A stretch of 64,000 nucleotides of DNA, taken from contig NZ_JANSGD010000003.1 of NCBI RefSeq assembly GCF_024742075.1, positions 124,001-188,000 of the forward strand, read 5' to 3'. This stretch comes from Facklamia sp. 7083-14-GEN3. GTDB lineage: Bacteria > Bacillota > Bacilli > Lactobacillales > Aerococcaceae. The notes beneath the pieces are model-generated. The model worked only from the letters and a program-made list of their open reading frames with translations. It had not been told where the DNA came from and searched no databases. This document shows positions 9,901 through 20,164 of this stretch, piece by piece (positions within the stretch are counted from its first letter, which is position 1; the number at the start of each line of letters is the position of its first letter). Position numbers and translations under genes: made by a program.

Positions 9901-10544
9901 TTCGTGGAGCAGGTAATCTTTTAGGGGCACAACAATCTGGTTTTATCGATTCCATTGGGTTTGACTTATATTCACAACTATTAAAAGAAGCAGTTGATAA
10001 GAAACAAGGTAAAGAAAATCAGCAAGCAGCATTCAATCAAAGTGATACTGAAATTGATTTAGCGATTGATGCCTATCTGCCTGCTAGTTACATTGAGGAT
10101 GAACGCCAAAAGATTGCAGCTTATAAAGCCATCCAACGAATTGATTCCTTTGATTCTTATCGCGAGGTCCAAGATCAATTAATTGATCGTTACGGTGAAT
10201 ACCCTGACCAGGTAGCTGACTTATTAGATATCGCTTTACTCCGTTATTTAGCTAGTCAAACGGGCGTGCTTAACATTAAAAGGCAGCACCAATATATCGT
10301 TTTGACTTTCAGTGAAGAAGCGACTCAATTTTTCTATGGCCCTAATATTTATGAAGCCTTGCAAGATGTTCAAGCCAGAGAAACAGTCACCAAACCTAAA
10401 GATCGGATGCTGGTTAAATTGACTATTCAAGGAAAAGAGAGCTATGAAATTTTAAGTCTCTTGAAGAAATTGTTAGAGCAAGCCAATCAAATTAAGCAAA
10501 ATTATCAACAACGCCAAAAAGATTTGAATCATGCGCTAAAATAA
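6978..10544 (+). CDS. mfd: Transcription-repair coupling factor
   Basis: Removes RNA polymerase stalled at DNA damage and recruits UvrA/B. The 1188-residue protein has a UvrB-like N-terminus (to ~350) and the RNA-polymerase-interacting CarD-like domain beginning [14 protein letters not shown] (~502). A superfamily 2 translocase follows, with Walker [10 protein letters not shown] (~652-659) and DEEQ (~750), then the TRCF regulatory domain at the C-terminus. ATG 6978 is preceded by AAGGAGA. The next gene, rqcP, starts 16 bp after its stop. Confidence 0.98.
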   Translation: MLDKLQTAAFDQSIITINKANNSNLPHLVTGLDGSGKAIYIAKLYQEAPGQMIILESNPNHLIQMFEDLSSLLPNVAIYSFPAEESLALEYSTASLEGRAQRVECLQALLTKKPVIILTNVPGVRKRLSPVEDWLANQLELTVGYEIEREDLENVLFELGYQKVAMVMTPGEFSVRGSIIDFYPLTSPSPIRLDFFDVELDSIRYFDAESQVSKENLQSIKIEPATDVLFTKKQQKSIKEQLDEEIKKASKKIKDAEMKQKLKQFMSEQLEGLNHNQTLDKSQAFLSFYDPKGHSLLDYMHASGRLVVNEFSKIHQEEIQLIEHDQFWLEQETLKGHLFPNQALKLSAFDQINQSKHTVIFFDLIQKSMGKQALASIHHFSYRTMNAFYHQMPLVKAEMDHWLRQNQKIQIIVESKKRAEKVRQLFAEYQIDPIHIQEQDDFLPGQVNLLIGSLSQGFELPNDKWVLLTEKELFNRMKKKVIKQQKLSNAERIKSYNELETGDYVVHINHGIGRYTGMETMEIAGSHRDLLVIEYQNNAKVMVPIDQLHLIQKYVASGEAKTPKVHRLGGTEWTKTKQKVSRKIEDIADELIELYAKREKDKGFAFSEDSPEQQEFENAFPYVETPDQLQSASEIKKDMEKERPMDRLLIGDVGYGKTEVAMRAIFKAVMDGKQVAFLVPTTILAQQHYNSLIERFADYPFDIRMLSRFVTKANQKETIKDLKVGACQIVVGTHRILSKDIEFLDLGLLVVDEEQRFGVKHKERLKQLRSQVDVLTLTATPIPRTLHMSMIGVRDLSVIETPPSNRYPVQTYVMERNEGAIKSALEREVARGGQAFYLYNRVATIYHRAEELAQLVPEARVAVAHGQMSEIELENVLYDFVQGEYDLLVTTTIIETGVDIPNANTLFIDHADKMGLSTLYQLRGRVGRTNRLAYAYLMYDPMKQLSEVSEKRLNAIREFTELGSGFKIAMRDLSIRGAGNLLGAQQSGFIDSIGFDLYSQLLKEAVDKKQGKENQQAAFNQSDTEIDLAIDAYLPASYIEDERQKIAAYKAIQRIDSFDSYREVQDQLIDRYGEYPDQVADLLDIALLRYLASQTGVLNIKRQHQYIVLTFSEEATQFFYGPNIYEALQDVQARETVTKPKDRMLVKLTIQGKESYEILSLLKKLLEQANQIKQNYQQRQKDLNHALK

Positions 10545-10560
10545 AAAAGGAGTGTTAATA

Positions 10561-10821
10561 TTGCGTCTAGATAAATTTTTAAAAATATCACGAATTATTA
10601 AAAGAAGAACCGTTGCCAAAGAAGTAGCGGATCAAGGAAGAGTTCAAATTAATAATCAAGTTGCTAAGTCAAGTTCTGCTGTTAAAGTAGACGATGAAAT
10701 AACCATCACCTTTGGTAACCGTATAATGAAGATTAAGGTGAAAGAATTGCAAGAATCAACTAAAAAAGAAGATGCAGCGAAAATGTACGAATTAATTGGC
10801 GAAGATTCAACTCAAAATTAA
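10561..10821 (+). CDS. rqcP: RqcP (YabO), S4-domain ribosome quality control factor
   Basis: 86 residues, [20 protein letters not shown] onward, an S4 RNA-binding fold closely like Bacillus YabO. RqcP binds 50S-peptidyl-tRNA complexes and works with RqcH to add C-terminal alanine tails to stalled chains. TTG 10561 was chosen because AAAGGAG lies about 8 bp upstream and it gives the family N-terminus; GTG 10552 overlaps the RBS. Operon with mfd. rqcH is not in the window. Confidence 0.93.
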   Translation: MRLDKFLKISRIIKRRTVAKEVADQGRVQINNQVAKSSSAVKVDDEITITFGNRIMKIKVKELQESTKKEDAAKMYELIGEDSTQN

Positions 10822-10863
10822 TTGGAATCCATAGATTATTGGGTGCATTCTCATTAAAATACT

Positions 10864-10871
10864 GCTATACT
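10864..10871 (+). promoter_or_regulatory. Putative extended -10 promoter of divIC
   Basis: TG-C-TATACT (tatact 10866-10871), 25 bp before the divIC start; the -35 region (10843-10848) is poor. Confidence 0.5.
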
Positions 10872-10896
10872 CAAAATGAGAGAGTGGTGAAAAATA

Positions 10897-11271
10897 TTGA
10901 ATGAAAAAAATAATCAGCCAGCCAATCGCAAAATCATACCCTTTGATCAAAGAGCAGGCCAAATAAGCCCTTCAAAAAGCAAGGTTGGATCTATAATTAG
11001 CTCTATAGTATTCTCAATAGGGGTCTTTTTGACTTGTCTTTCTCTTTTCTCGCTTTTTCAAGCCCTTCACAAGCAAAGTGAAGTTAACAACCAATTAGTT
11101 GAGGCAGAAGAAAGATTGAATAAAATTAAAACGGAAAACAAGCAGGCTAAAAAAGAGTATGAACTATCAAAAGATAAAGATTATATCGCTAAATTGGCTC
11201 GCAAGGATTACTTTTTTTCTAAAGATAATGAAATAATCTTTAATCTTAATGAAGAAACAAGTGAACAGTAA
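10897..11271 (+). CDS. divIC: Septum formation initiator DivIC/FtsB-like
   Basis: 124 residues: a short cytoplasmic N-terminus, one membrane segment (about 30-55, SIISSIVFSIGVFLTCLSLF) and an extracytoplasmic coiled coil ending ARKDYFFSKDNEIIF. That is the DivIC/FtsB layout, which joins FtsL and DivIB in the divisome. TTG 10897 is used with AGTGGTGA upstream; the nearby ATG 10901 is out of frame. Position between rqcP and yabR matches Bacillus. Confidence 0.9.
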   Translation: MNEKNNQPANRKIIPFDQRAGQISPSKSKVGSIISSIVFSIGVFLTCLSLFSLFQALHKQSEVNNQLVEAEERLNKIKTENKQAKKEYELSKDKDYIAKLARKDYFFSKDNEIIFNLNEETSEQ

Positions 11272-11307
11272 AATAATTTAAAGTAATATAGGAGGAAAAA
11301 GAAGTAT

Positions 11308-11832
11308 ATGGCGGTAGAAGTAGGACAGAAAGTTAAAGGTAAGGTTACAGGAATCAAAAACTTTGGAGCCTTTGTTGCCTTAGAAAATAATCAATCAGGA
11401 TTAGTCCATATAAGTGAAATCTCTGATGGCTTTGTAAATGATATCAACGAAGTGTTATCGCTCGGAGATGAAGTGACCGTGAAGGTAGTTTCGGTAGCTG
11501 ATGATGGAAAAATAGGTCTATCGATACGCCAAGCAGTTGATAAACCAGCCAACTCTTATCAAGATAAAAACAATAATGAGGGGTCTACAGCCAAGTATCG
11601 TAAACCAAAAGAAGATGCTCGTCGCAACTTCCATCAAGAATTTCCAAAAGTTCCACAGGGCAAGGGTAACTCTTATCCTAACCAAAATGTTTCCGGTAAA
11701 TATGCTCAAAAGAGTAACGATGATTTCGATCAATTAATGAGTAATTTTTTGAAAGACAGTGAAGATCGTTTGATTTCACTGAAACGTAATACCGAAGGAA
11801 AACGTGGCGGCCGTGGTGGACGTCGCAGTTAA
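11308..11832 (+). CDS. yabR: S1-domain RNA-binding protein (YabR-like)
   Basis: 174 residues. An N-terminal S1 RNA-binding domain spans ~1-73 (GQKVKGKVTGIKNFGAFVAL, then GLVHISEIS). A long hydrophilic tail rich in N, Q, K and G follows, ending in an Arg-Gly cluster (GGRGGRRS). YabR-type proteins bind RNA or ribosomes, but the precise role is not settled. AGGAGG precedes the start. The tail is longer than in the roughly 130-residue Bacillus protein. Confidence 0.88.
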   Translation: MAVEVGQKVKGKVTGIKNFGAFVALENNQSGLVHISEISDGFVNDINEVLSLGDEVTVKVVSVADDGKIGLSIRQAVDKPANSYQDKNNNEGSTAKYRKPKEDARRNFHQEFPKVPQGKGNSYPNQNVSGKYAQKSNDDFDQLMSNFLKDSEDRLISLKRNTEGKRGGRGGRRS

Positions 11833-11848
11833 TTGATAAAATATTACC

Positions 11849-11890
11849 GACTGCAATAGACTTTAATCTGTCTATTTGCAGTCTTTATTT
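11849..11890 (+). terminator. Intrinsic terminator between yabR and tilS
   Basis: GACTGCAATAGAC pairs with GTCTATTTGCAGTC (one bulged base), then TTTATTTT. Confidence 0.85.
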
Positions 11891-11914
11891 TGAACAAGGT
11901 AGAGGTGGGAAGCT

Positions 11915-13372
11915 ATGGAAGCAACCTTTCGACAATTTAAGAATAAAGTAGAATCTTGGCCCGGATGGGAAGAATGCAAAACGATTGTTCTGGCTATTTC
12001 TGGTGGTGTTGATTCGATGGTTCTCCTCCATTTAATGATAGAGTTAGTTCAGTTAAATGAATACAAGGATCGACAATTAGTGGTGGCTCATTTTAACCAT
12101 CGGTTAAGATCCCCAGAAATTCATGATAAAGAGCAAGCCCTAGTGGTTGACACGGCTAAGAAACACCAATTAGTTTACTTTGTGTCTAAATGGGAGAGTC
12201 CAAGTAAGTCAAATGTTGAAGCAAACGCTAGACAAGCACGCTATCAATTTTTAGCTGATGTACTAGATGCCAGTCAAGGGGACTGTTTAATGACAGCCCA
12301 TCATCTAGATGATGCTGTTGAGACGATGTTCATACGGATGATTCGAGGAACATCGTTAAAGGGTTTAACAGGGATACGCGATAACTATCAAAGAGTCATG
12401 AAAGCTAGTAATAATGAAGTCACTGTAACTGCCTTAATGCGGCCTCTTATTAATTTTAGAAAGGCAGAGCTCTATCAATATGCTGAAGACCACCGGATTG
12501 TTTACTACGAAGATGAAAGCAATCAGGAAACAGAATATTTAAGAAATCGTATTCGCAAGCAATATCTACCGAAAATCGAACAGGAAAACCCGCAATTTTA
12601 TAATAATTTATTTGCCATGCAACAGCAGTTGACCTCTTCTTATCAAGCGCATTACGAGACTTATATGCGTGAAGAGCCTTTGCTCTTAGCTAAGCTGGAA
12701 GACAAGCGTTGGGCATTTGATGTTAAAAAATGGCGTGAACTATCGGATGACTTTAGAGAAGTCTTCTTGACGATTTTTTTCGAGGAGCGCTTTATAGAAG
12801 TGGCTGGTCAATATGATAAAGAGGCTATCAGTCATTTGTTGGATCAAATCCTGAATACAGAAACACCAAATTACCGTTTTAATCTTGCTCCAGGATGGGT
12901 GTCGCGCAGAGAATATGATTATATCTTTATCGAGCCAGAAGAAAGAAAATTCCCAGCTTTTTCCGATTATCGAGTGGACTTATCTTCAAATAATAAGTGG
13001 TTTAGCCTAGGGAATGGCTTATGGATTGGTCTTTTTAACCGTTCATTTGTCAACAATCAAATGCGCAAAGCGGTGGATGATTTCTTGGCACTCGATTTAT
13101 CAGGAGAACAAAAACCACCTGCTTTCCATATTCGCCATCGTCAAGACGGAGATTTGATAGAGTTGAGCTCAAGCAAAGGAGCTTATCACAAGAAGATTTC
13201 TAGAATTTTAATTGATGAAAAAATCCCCTCTTCCATAAGAGATAAAATTTGGTTAATTGTCAACGATAGTAACGAAGTGATTTGGATGATCGGTCACCAG
13301 AGTTCTTCTAAATACCAGCCACAAAAGCCAGAAAATATTACACATTATCTCTTGATCCAAAAGATGTACTAA
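11915..13372 (+). CDS. tilS: tRNA(Ile)-lysidine synthetase
   Basis: Converts C34 of tRNA-Ile(CAU) to lysidine so it reads AUA. The 485-residue protein has the PP-loop ATP motif SGGVDSM (~29-35), HFNHRLR, and AHHLDDAVETMFIRMIRG in pieces, plus the C-terminal tRNA-binding extension. RBS GAGGTGGG precedes ATG 11915. Order tilS-hpt-ftsH-hslO matches Bacillus. Confidence 0.95.
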   Translation: MEATFRQFKNKVESWPGWEECKTIVLAISGGVDSMVLLHLMIELVQLNEYKDRQLVVAHFNHRLRSPEIHDKEQALVVDTAKKHQLVYFVSKWESPSKSNVEANARQARYQFLADVLDASQGDCLMTAHHLDDAVETMFIRMIRGTSLKGLTGIRDNYQRVMKASNNEVTVTALMRPLINFRKAELYQYAEDHRIVYYEDESNQETEYLRNRIRKQYLPKIEQENPQFYNNLFAMQQQLTSSYQAHYETYMREEPLLLAKLEDKRWAFDVKKWRELSDDFREVFLTIFFEERFIEVAGQYDKEAISHLLDQILNTETPNYRFNLAPGWVSRREYDYIFIEPEERKFPAFSDYRVDLSSNNKWFSLGNGLWIGLFNRSFVNNQMRKAVDDFLALDLSGEQKPPAFHIRHRQDGDLIELSSSKGAYHKKISRILIDEKIPSSIRDKIWLIVNDSNEVIWMIGHQSSSKYQPQKPENITHYLLIQKMY

Positions 13373-13397
13373 AAAGGTGCAAGATAATAAAGAATTA

Positions 13398-13406
13398 TGT
13401 TAAAAT
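13398..13406 (+). promoter_or_regulatory. Putative promoter of hpt
   Basis: Extended -10 TGT-TAAAAT (13401-13406), 35 bp before the hpt ATG; -35 is weak. Confidence 0.45.
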
Positions 13407-13441
13407 ACATTAATACACTTTGAGAAAGAAAAGGAGTTAAT

Positions 13442-13984
13442 ATGTTAGAACAAGATGTTTTAAAAGTACTTGTAACAGAAGAAGAATTGCGTGCAACCGT
13501 CCAACGCCTAGGTAAAGAAATCACAGCGAACTATCAAGGAAAAGAAGTACTTGTTGTAGGTATCTTACGTGGTGCAGCTCTTTTTATGGCGGATCTTATT
13601 CGTCAGATGGACTGTTATGTAGAAATTGACTTCATGGATGTTTCAAGTTATGGATCCGCTACAGAATCTTCTGGTGAAGTGAAAATAATAAAAGACTTGA
13701 ATAGCAGTGTAGAGGGCAAGGACATCTTAATAGTTGAAGATATAATTGATACTGGAAGAACGCTAAAATATATTATTGATCTATTAAACTTTCGTAAAGC
13801 TAATTCCATCAAAATATGTAGTCTATTAGATAAAGCTGAGCGCCGTATTGAAGCGGATGTTAAGGTAGACTATGTAGGTGTTGAAGTTCCTAATGAGTTT
13901 GTTGTAGGGTATGGATTAGATTACGATCAAAAATATCGTAATCTACCTTATATTGGTGTTTTAAAACCAGAAATATATTCTTAG
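13442..13984 (+). CDS. hpt: Hypoxanthine phosphoribosyltransferase
   Basis: Salvages hypoxanthine and guanine to IMP and GMP with PRPP. 180 residues, with the PRPP loop [10 protein letters not shown] (~98-107) and the N-terminal GILRGA motif. AAGGAG lies just upstream of ATG 13442. It sits between tilS and ftsH, the conserved Gram-positive order. Confidence 0.96.
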   Translation: MLEQDVLKVLVTEEELRATVQRLGKEITANYQGKEVLVVGILRGAALFMADLIRQMDCYVEIDFMDVSSYGSATESSGEVKIIKDLNSSVEGKDILIVEDIIDTGRTLKYIIDLLNFRKANSIKICSLLDKAERRIEADVKVDYVGVEVPNEFVVGYGLDYDQKYRNLPYIGVLKPEIYS

Positions 13985-14064
13985 AATAGTCAGTGAGACT
14001 GCTTGTTTTATCAAAGATTAAGTGCAATCTTAATCAATAATCGAAGTTAAGGAGAAAGAAACGA

Positions 14065-16119
14065 ATGCAAAAACCAAATCCGAATCGAAATCCCTTTCGA
14101 AACCCCTTTCGAAACACCCTCGTTTACATTTTAATCGGTTTGGCTATTTTAGGTGGCTTTAATTTTATAACAGATGGTGGGTCATTTTTAAACTCTACTA
14201 AAAAGATCACCACTTCTGAATTTGTTCAACAACTTGAAGCCGATAAAATTGCTGAATTTGAAATGCAACCTGGAGCAGGAGTTTATCATGTGAAAGGGAA
14301 GTATCAACCGATAGAAGCTGAAAATAAAACGGATGATAATGTCGTTGAAGTTATCAAAGGTGATAGTCAAACGCAATTGTTTGAGACAGATATTTTGCCT
14401 AATGATTCGACCATTAACCAAATTACTGAATTAGCTAAAGAGAAAAAAATAAAATTTAAATCAATGCCGGAGTCATCAGCAGGCGTATGGTTGAACTTCT
14501 TACCCATTTTATTATTATTAATTCCTAGCTTTTTCTTAATGTATACTATGATGCAAGCTAGTGGTGGCGGCGGTAAGGGTGTCATGAACTTTGGAAAGTC
14601 TAAGTCAAAAGACGTCTCCAAACAAAAAGTTAAAGTAAAATTCTCTGATGTTGCCGGTGCCGATGAAGAAAAACAAGAGCTAGTTGAAATTGTTGAATTC
14701 TTAAAAGAGCCTAAGAAGTTTACAGCTTTAGGAGCAAGGATTCCAGCTGGAGTCCTTTTAGAAGGGCCTCCAGGTACTGGTAAAACATTACTTGCTAAAG
14801 CTGTTGCTGGAGAAGCTGGTGTACCTTTCTTCTCGATCTCAGGTTCTGAATTCGTCGAAATGTTTGTTGGGGTTGGAGCTTCTCGTGTGCGTGATTTGTT
14901 CGAAAACGCTAAAAAAGAAGCGCCCGCTATTATCTTTATCGATGAGATTGATGCTGTAGGTCGCCAAAGAGGAGCAGGTATGGGTGGAGGCCACGATGAA
15001 CGTGAGCAAACACTTAACCAATTGCTGGTTGAAATGGACGGTTTTGAAGGAAATGAAGGGGTCATTGTGATGGCAGCGACTAACCGTTCAGATGTCTTGG
15101 ATCCAGCTCTTTTACGTCCAGGACGTTTTGACCGTCAAATATTAGTGGGCAATCCTGATGTTAAAGGTAGAGAAGCAGTATTGAAAGTTCATTCTCGCAA
15201 TAAGAAATTAGCTTCCGATATTGATTTAAAAGTGATTGCTCAACAAACTCCTGGTTTTTCTGGAGCGGATCTTGAAAACTTACTAAACGAAGCAGCTTTA
15301 ATTGCGGCGCGGTTTAATCGTAAGGAAATTACAGCACCGGATTTAGACGAAGCGCATGACCGAGTGATTGCGGGACCTGCTAAGAAAGATGCTGTTGTAT
15401 CAGACCGTCAAAGAAAAACAGTTGCTTATCATGAAGCAGGGCATACAGTAATTGGTATGGTTCTAAGTGAAGCCCGTACTGTTCATAAAGTAACCATTGT
15501 TCCACGTGGTCGTGCAGGGGGATATGCTATTATGCTCCCTAGAGAAGATCAATATATTGTTACTTATAAAGAATTGTTTGAACAAGTGGTAGGGCTATTA
15601 GGGGGTCGTGCCGCAGAAGAAATTGTATTTAACCATCAATCAACAGGAGCCAGTGATGACTTCCGTCAAGCGACAGCAATTGTACGTAGTATGGTAACTC
15701 GTTACGGAATGTCTGAAACAATTGGAACGGTTCAATATGAAAGTGATAGCCAGCCATTTGCTGGTCGTCGTTATGGAACTGAAGATCATACTTCTTATTC
15801 TGAACAAGTGGCATATGAGATTGATAAGGAAATTCACCGTATTATGAAGGAAGCTTTAATGGAAGCTTACCGTATTATTAATGAGCACCGTGAGCAATTA
15901 AATCTGATTGCAGAGAAGCTCTTAGAGCTTGAAACGTTAGATGCTCGTCAAATTAAAGCTCTTTTTGAAACGGGAGAAATGCCTAAGGTCGAAGTGGTTG
16001 ATGCAGAAGATCCTGTTGAAGAACCCTCTGACTTTGAAGAGTCTAAAGAAAAATCTTTGGAGGATGATCCTAAAGACGATTCAAATAAAGTTGTAGATTC
16101 CAGTGAAGAAAACGAATAG
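14065..16119 (+). CDS. ftsH: ATP-dependent zinc metalloprotease FtsH
   Basis: Membrane-bound AAA+ protease that removes misassembled membrane proteins and some regulators. 684 residues: TM1 at ~15-37, an extracytoplasmic loop, TM2 at ~141-162, Walker A GPPGTGKT (~234-241), Walker [12 protein letters not shown], the SRH region ending RPGRFDR, and zinc site HEAGH (~456-460). The tail is acidic. A strong terminator follows. Confidence 0.98.
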   Translation: MQKPNPNRNPFRNPFRNTLVYILIGLAILGGFNFITDGGSFLNSTKKITTSEFVQQLEADKIAEFEMQPGAGVYHVKGKYQPIEAENKTDDNVVEVIKGDSQTQLFETDILPNDSTINQITELAKEKKIKFKSMPESSAGVWLNFLPILLLLIPSFFLMYTMMQASGGGGKGVMNFGKSKSKDVSKQKVKVKFSDVAGADEEKQELVEIVEFLKEPKKFTALGARIPAGVLLEGPPGTGKTLLAKAVAGEAGVPFFSISGSEFVEMFVGVGASRVRDLFENAKKEAPAIIFIDEIDAVGRQRGAGMGGGHDEREQTLNQLLVEMDGFEGNEGVIVMAATNRSDVLDPALLRPGRFDRQILVGNPDVKGREAVLKVHSRNKKLASDIDLKVIAQQTPGFSGADLENLLNEAALIAARFNRKEITAPDLDEAHDRVIAGPAKKDAVVSDRQRKTVAYHEAGHTVIGMVLSEARTVHKVTIVPRGRAGGYAIMLPREDQYIVTYKELFEQVVGLLGGRAAEEIVFNHQSTGASDDFRQATAIVRSMVTRYGMSETIGTVQYESDSQPFAGRRYGTEDHTSYSEQVAYEIDKEIHRIMKEALMEAYRIINEHREQLNLIAEKLLELETLDARQIKALFETGEMPKVEVVDAEDPVEEPSDFEESKEKSLEDDPKDDSNKVVDSSEENE

Positions 16120-16126
16120 TTAAGTT

Positions 16127-16153
16127 AAAAGACAGGCTCTCGCCTGTCTTTTA
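16127..16153 (+). terminator. Intrinsic terminator after ftsH
   Basis: AAAAGACAGGC / GCCTGTCTTTT with a 4-nt loop; the T-run is part of the 3' arm. Confidence 0.85.
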
Positions 16154-16183
16154 TCATCGTATGAAATAGAAAGTAGGGAAAAA

Positions 16184-17059
16184 ATGAAAGGACAGTTAAT
16201 CAAAGCATTAGCTTTTAATGATCAAATACGTGTATTTGTAGTAGATGCGACGGAATTAGTTAAACAAGCGCAAGAAAAGCATCAAACTTGGCATACTGCT
16301 ACAGCTGCATTGGGGCGAACCTTGGTTGCCACAGCACTCTTGTCAGCAAATCTCAAAGGGGATGACCGCCTGCTCGTTCAAATTAAAGGCAGTGGTCCTT
16401 TAGGATTAATCTCTTGTGACGGCGATACCCAAGGTCGAATTAGAGGGTATGTATCAAATCCGAAAGTAGCTTTAGAGTTAAATAGTAAAGGCAAGTTGGA
16501 TGTAGCAGGTGCAATTGGACTTCCAGGAAGTTTGAAAGTAAGTAAATACCTTGCTGATTCAGAACCCTTTACTGGGCAAGTTGAGCTTATTTCTGGTGAG
16601 CTGGGCGAAGATTTTACTTACTATATGGCATTATCGGAACAAACTCCCTCTTCAATCGGTCTAAGTGTGCTTGTCAATCCAGATGAAACGGTTCAATCAG
16701 CTGGTGGCTTTATGATTCAAGTTTTACCAGGGACTTCTGACGAAGTGATTGACCAGCTAGAAACAAAGATTAAGTCTCTTGGATCTCTGTCAGATTTAAT
16801 CGACGGATCAGAAGCGATTACAGATCTCTTAGATTCATTAGTTGGACCGAATAATAGCCGAGTTATTTCGCAGCAGTCAGTTGAATTTTACTGTCCATGT
16901 AGTAAAGAACGTTTCACAAATTCACTGGCAGCTGTTGATCCTAATTTGCTACAACAAATGATTGATGAGGATAAGGGAGCGGAAATTGTTTGTCAGTATT
17001 GCAATGCGACGTATCAATTTAGTGAAGAAGAATTAAAAGCTATCCTAGCTAAACAATAA
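16184..17059 (+). CDS. hslO: Redox-regulated chaperone Hsp33
   Basis: Holding chaperone switched on by oxidation when a C-terminal zinc centre loses its metal. 291 residues; the four zinc Cys lie in YCPCSKER (~235-238) and CQYCNATY (~269-272). The N-terminal HSP33 core includes GRTLVATALLSA. No coaX or dus gene lies beside it, unlike several relatives. Confidence 0.96.
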   Translation: MKGQLIKALAFNDQIRVFVVDATELVKQAQEKHQTWHTATAALGRTLVATALLSANLKGDDRLLVQIKGSGPLGLISCDGDTQGRIRGYVSNPKVALELNSKGKLDVAGAIGLPGSLKVSKYLADSEPFTGQVELISGELGEDFTYYMALSEQTPSSIGLSVLVNPDETVQSAGGFMIQVLPGTSDEVIDQLETKIKSLGSLSDLIDGSEAITDLLDSLVGPNNSRVISQQSVEFYCPCSKERFTNSLAAVDPNLLQQMIDEDKGAEIVCQYCNATYQFSEEELKAILAKQ

Positions 17060-17077
17060 GATAGCTTTATTATCACC

Positions 17078-17106
17078 ATGACAAACTCAATAACTTCATG
17101 TAAAAT
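17078..17106 (+). promoter_or_regulatory. lysS promoter
   Basis: ATGACA (17078-17083), 17-bp spacer, TAAAAT (17101-17106), 38 bp before the start. Confidence 0.65.
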
Positions 17107-17108
17107 GA

Positions 17109-18656
<1,548 letters not shown>

Positions 18657-18755
18657 TGATACATAGGTATTAAGTAATGCTCTTTACTCTATTTAGTCTC
18701 TTGAATTTTATGGGTGTAAAATCCGATTACGTAAAAAAATTAATCATAACTATTG

Positions 18756-18787
18756 ATAAGAAGTCGGCTCTAAAGTCGACTTCTTAT
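18756..18787 (+). terminator. Possible terminator downstream of lysS
   Basis: ATAAGAAGTCG pairs perfectly with CGACTTCTTAT (11 bp) around a 10-nt loop. The following bases are only moderately T-rich, so efficiency is uncertain. Confidence 0.55.
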
Positions 18788-18844
18788 TAGTTAAAAAGTT
18801 TAGCGTTTTGAGATGATCTAATCAATAGCTTATCAAGTGTGATA

Positions 18845-18873
18845 TTTACAAACCAGTAAGACAAAAGTATAAT
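18845..18873 (+). promoter_or_regulatory. Promoter of the TMEM175-like gene
   Basis: TTTACA (18845-18850), 17-bp spacer, perfect TATAAT (18868-18873). It leaves a leader of about 110 nt. Confidence 0.75.
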
Positions 18874-18989
18874 TAAATTGTTACTTAATGGATAAATTTT
18901 AATCCGTTTCATTATGTAAAGGATATATTTAAGGAAATTCAAAAGTTTAATGAGAATGAGTGAATGTAAGAAAATAAAGGAGACGAAAA

Positions 18990-19568
18990 ATGAGTACGAG
19001 TAGAGTGGAAGCTTTCAGCGATGGTGTTTTAGCGATTGTCATTACGATTATGGTTTTAAAGCTACAAACACCTGATAGTTTGGACATGGCAGGGTTGAAG
19101 GAAATATATCCAACTTTGTTGGCATATATTTTAAGTTATGCCTATGTGGGAATTTATTGGGCTAACCATCATCACTTATTGGCAGTATTACAAATAGCAA
19201 CCGGAAAAATCTTATGGCGTAATTTGCTATGGTTATTTTTTATGACTCTAATTCCTACTTCAACCGAATGGATGGGTTTGAATCCATCTGTTGAATTTCC
19301 TGCATTTTTCTATGGATTTACGCTACTAATGTGTGCTTTGACTTATAATATTTTACAAACTGAAGTAATTAGAGTAAATGGTAAAGATTCTGCGATAGCT
19401 GAAAGAATTGGTAAAGACTTAAAAGGAAAAGGGTCACTTATAGGGTACTTAATTGCTTTAGTCTTTTCGCTTTATATACCAATGGTTTCATATGTTATAT
19501 ATGTGGCAATTGCTATACTTTGGTTCATTCCTGATAAGAGATTGGAGAGCATTCTTCATCAAAACTAG
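18990..19568 (+). CDS. TMEM175-like potassium channel (DUF1211)
   Basis: 192 residues with the family hallmark RVEAFSDGVLAI at the N-terminus, the RxxxFSDG signature that lines the pore of TMEM175 channels. Several further hydrophobic segments follow (YPTLLAYILSYAYVGIYW, LLWLFFMTLI, FFYGFTLLMCAL and the C-terminal pair). Bacterial members are about 200 residues, have six membrane helices, form tetramers and leak K+. RBS AAGGAG precedes ATG 18990. It is a monocistronic accessory gene; channel activity is inferred from family. Confidence 0.85.
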   Translation: MSTSRVEAFSDGVLAIVITIMVLKLQTPDSLDMAGLKEIYPTLLAYILSYAYVGIYWANHHHLLAVLQIATGKILWRNLLWLFFMTLIPTSTEWMGLNPSVEFPAFFYGFTLLMCALTYNILQTEVIRVNGKDSAIAERIGKDLKGKGSLIGYLIALVFSLYIPMVSYVIYVAIAILWFIPDKRLESILHQN

Positions 19569-19606
19569 GTCATTAAAGATTTTAAATCAGCCTATAAGCG
19601 AAATGG

Positions 19607-19636
19607 GTGACAAAATTATATTGGATAGCCTATACT
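19607..19636 (+). promoter_or_regulatory. Promoter of the small GNAT gene
   Basis: GTGACA (19607-19612), 18-bp spacer, TATACT (19631-19636). Confidence 0.6.
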
Positions 19637-19675
19637 ATATATAATATAAAGTCAGTAAAATAAGGAGGAATAGCG

Positions 19676-19969
19676 ATGGAATTCTTAAAAGAAGATCATG
19701 CAGTTGTTTTACGTGATGAGCAAGGTGAGATGGTAGCTGAGATTACTTATCGGGATACAGATGATGATCGACTTGTAGTGGCTAATCACACCTATACGTC
19801 TGATCGTTTAAGAGGACAAGGGATAGCCGGAAAACTTTTAGATGAATTAGTTGCTCATATAAAAGACCAAGGAAAAATTATTTATCCAAGTTGTCCGTTT
19901 GTTGTTCGGAAATTTGATGAAGAACCAGAAAAATATGGACATATCGATGCGCGCAAAGCTCAACTCTAA
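19676..19969 (+). CDS. Small YidJ/COG2388-type GNAT acetyltransferase
   Basis: 97 residues, the compact GNAT type. The acetyl-CoA-binding segment is RLRGQGIAGKLLDELV (~43-58), followed by YPSCPFVVRKF and EKYGHI near the end. Substrate unknown. AAGGAGG lies 7 bp before ATG 19676. Own promoter and a strong terminator make it monocistronic. Confidence 0.85.
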   Translation: MEFLKEDHAVVLRDEQGEMVAEITYRDTDDDRLVVANHTYTSDRLRGQGIAGKLLDELVAHIKDQGKIIYPSCPFVVRKFDEEPEKYGHIDARKAQL

Positions 19970-19980
19970 CCAATATATAT

Positions 19981-20017
19981 AACCAAAAGTAATGTTCAAT
20001 TACTTTTGGTTTTTTTA
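19981..20017 (+). terminator. Intrinsic terminator after the small GNAT gene
   Basis: Long near-perfect stem AACCAAAAGTAAT / ATTACTTTTGGTT with T-run to 20017. Confidence 0.93.
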
Positions 20018-20164
20018 AGGTCTTTAATTAGACAATAAAGCGCTACCATGATAACCTTTTAAATAGAAGATCTATTTCAAATATTTTAATAGTAAGTCGG
20101 AAAATACAGTGGTTACGACCTAAGTATTGAGTTTATTAACAAAATATAGAAAGGAAGGATCAAC

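Larger units (their letters stand above)
18657..18989. other. Intergenic region between lysS and the TMEM175-like gene
   Basis: 333 bp without a coding frame I can support. It holds a hairpin at 18756-18787 and the promoter of the next gene at 18845-18873; nothing else stands out. Confidence 0.7.

Noticed and set aside
14367-15065. 232-codon minus-strand frame opposite ftsH
   Set aside because: Lies wholly antisense to the conserved FtsH AAA domain, has no RBS, and its Ser/Pro-rich product is typical of a shadow frame.
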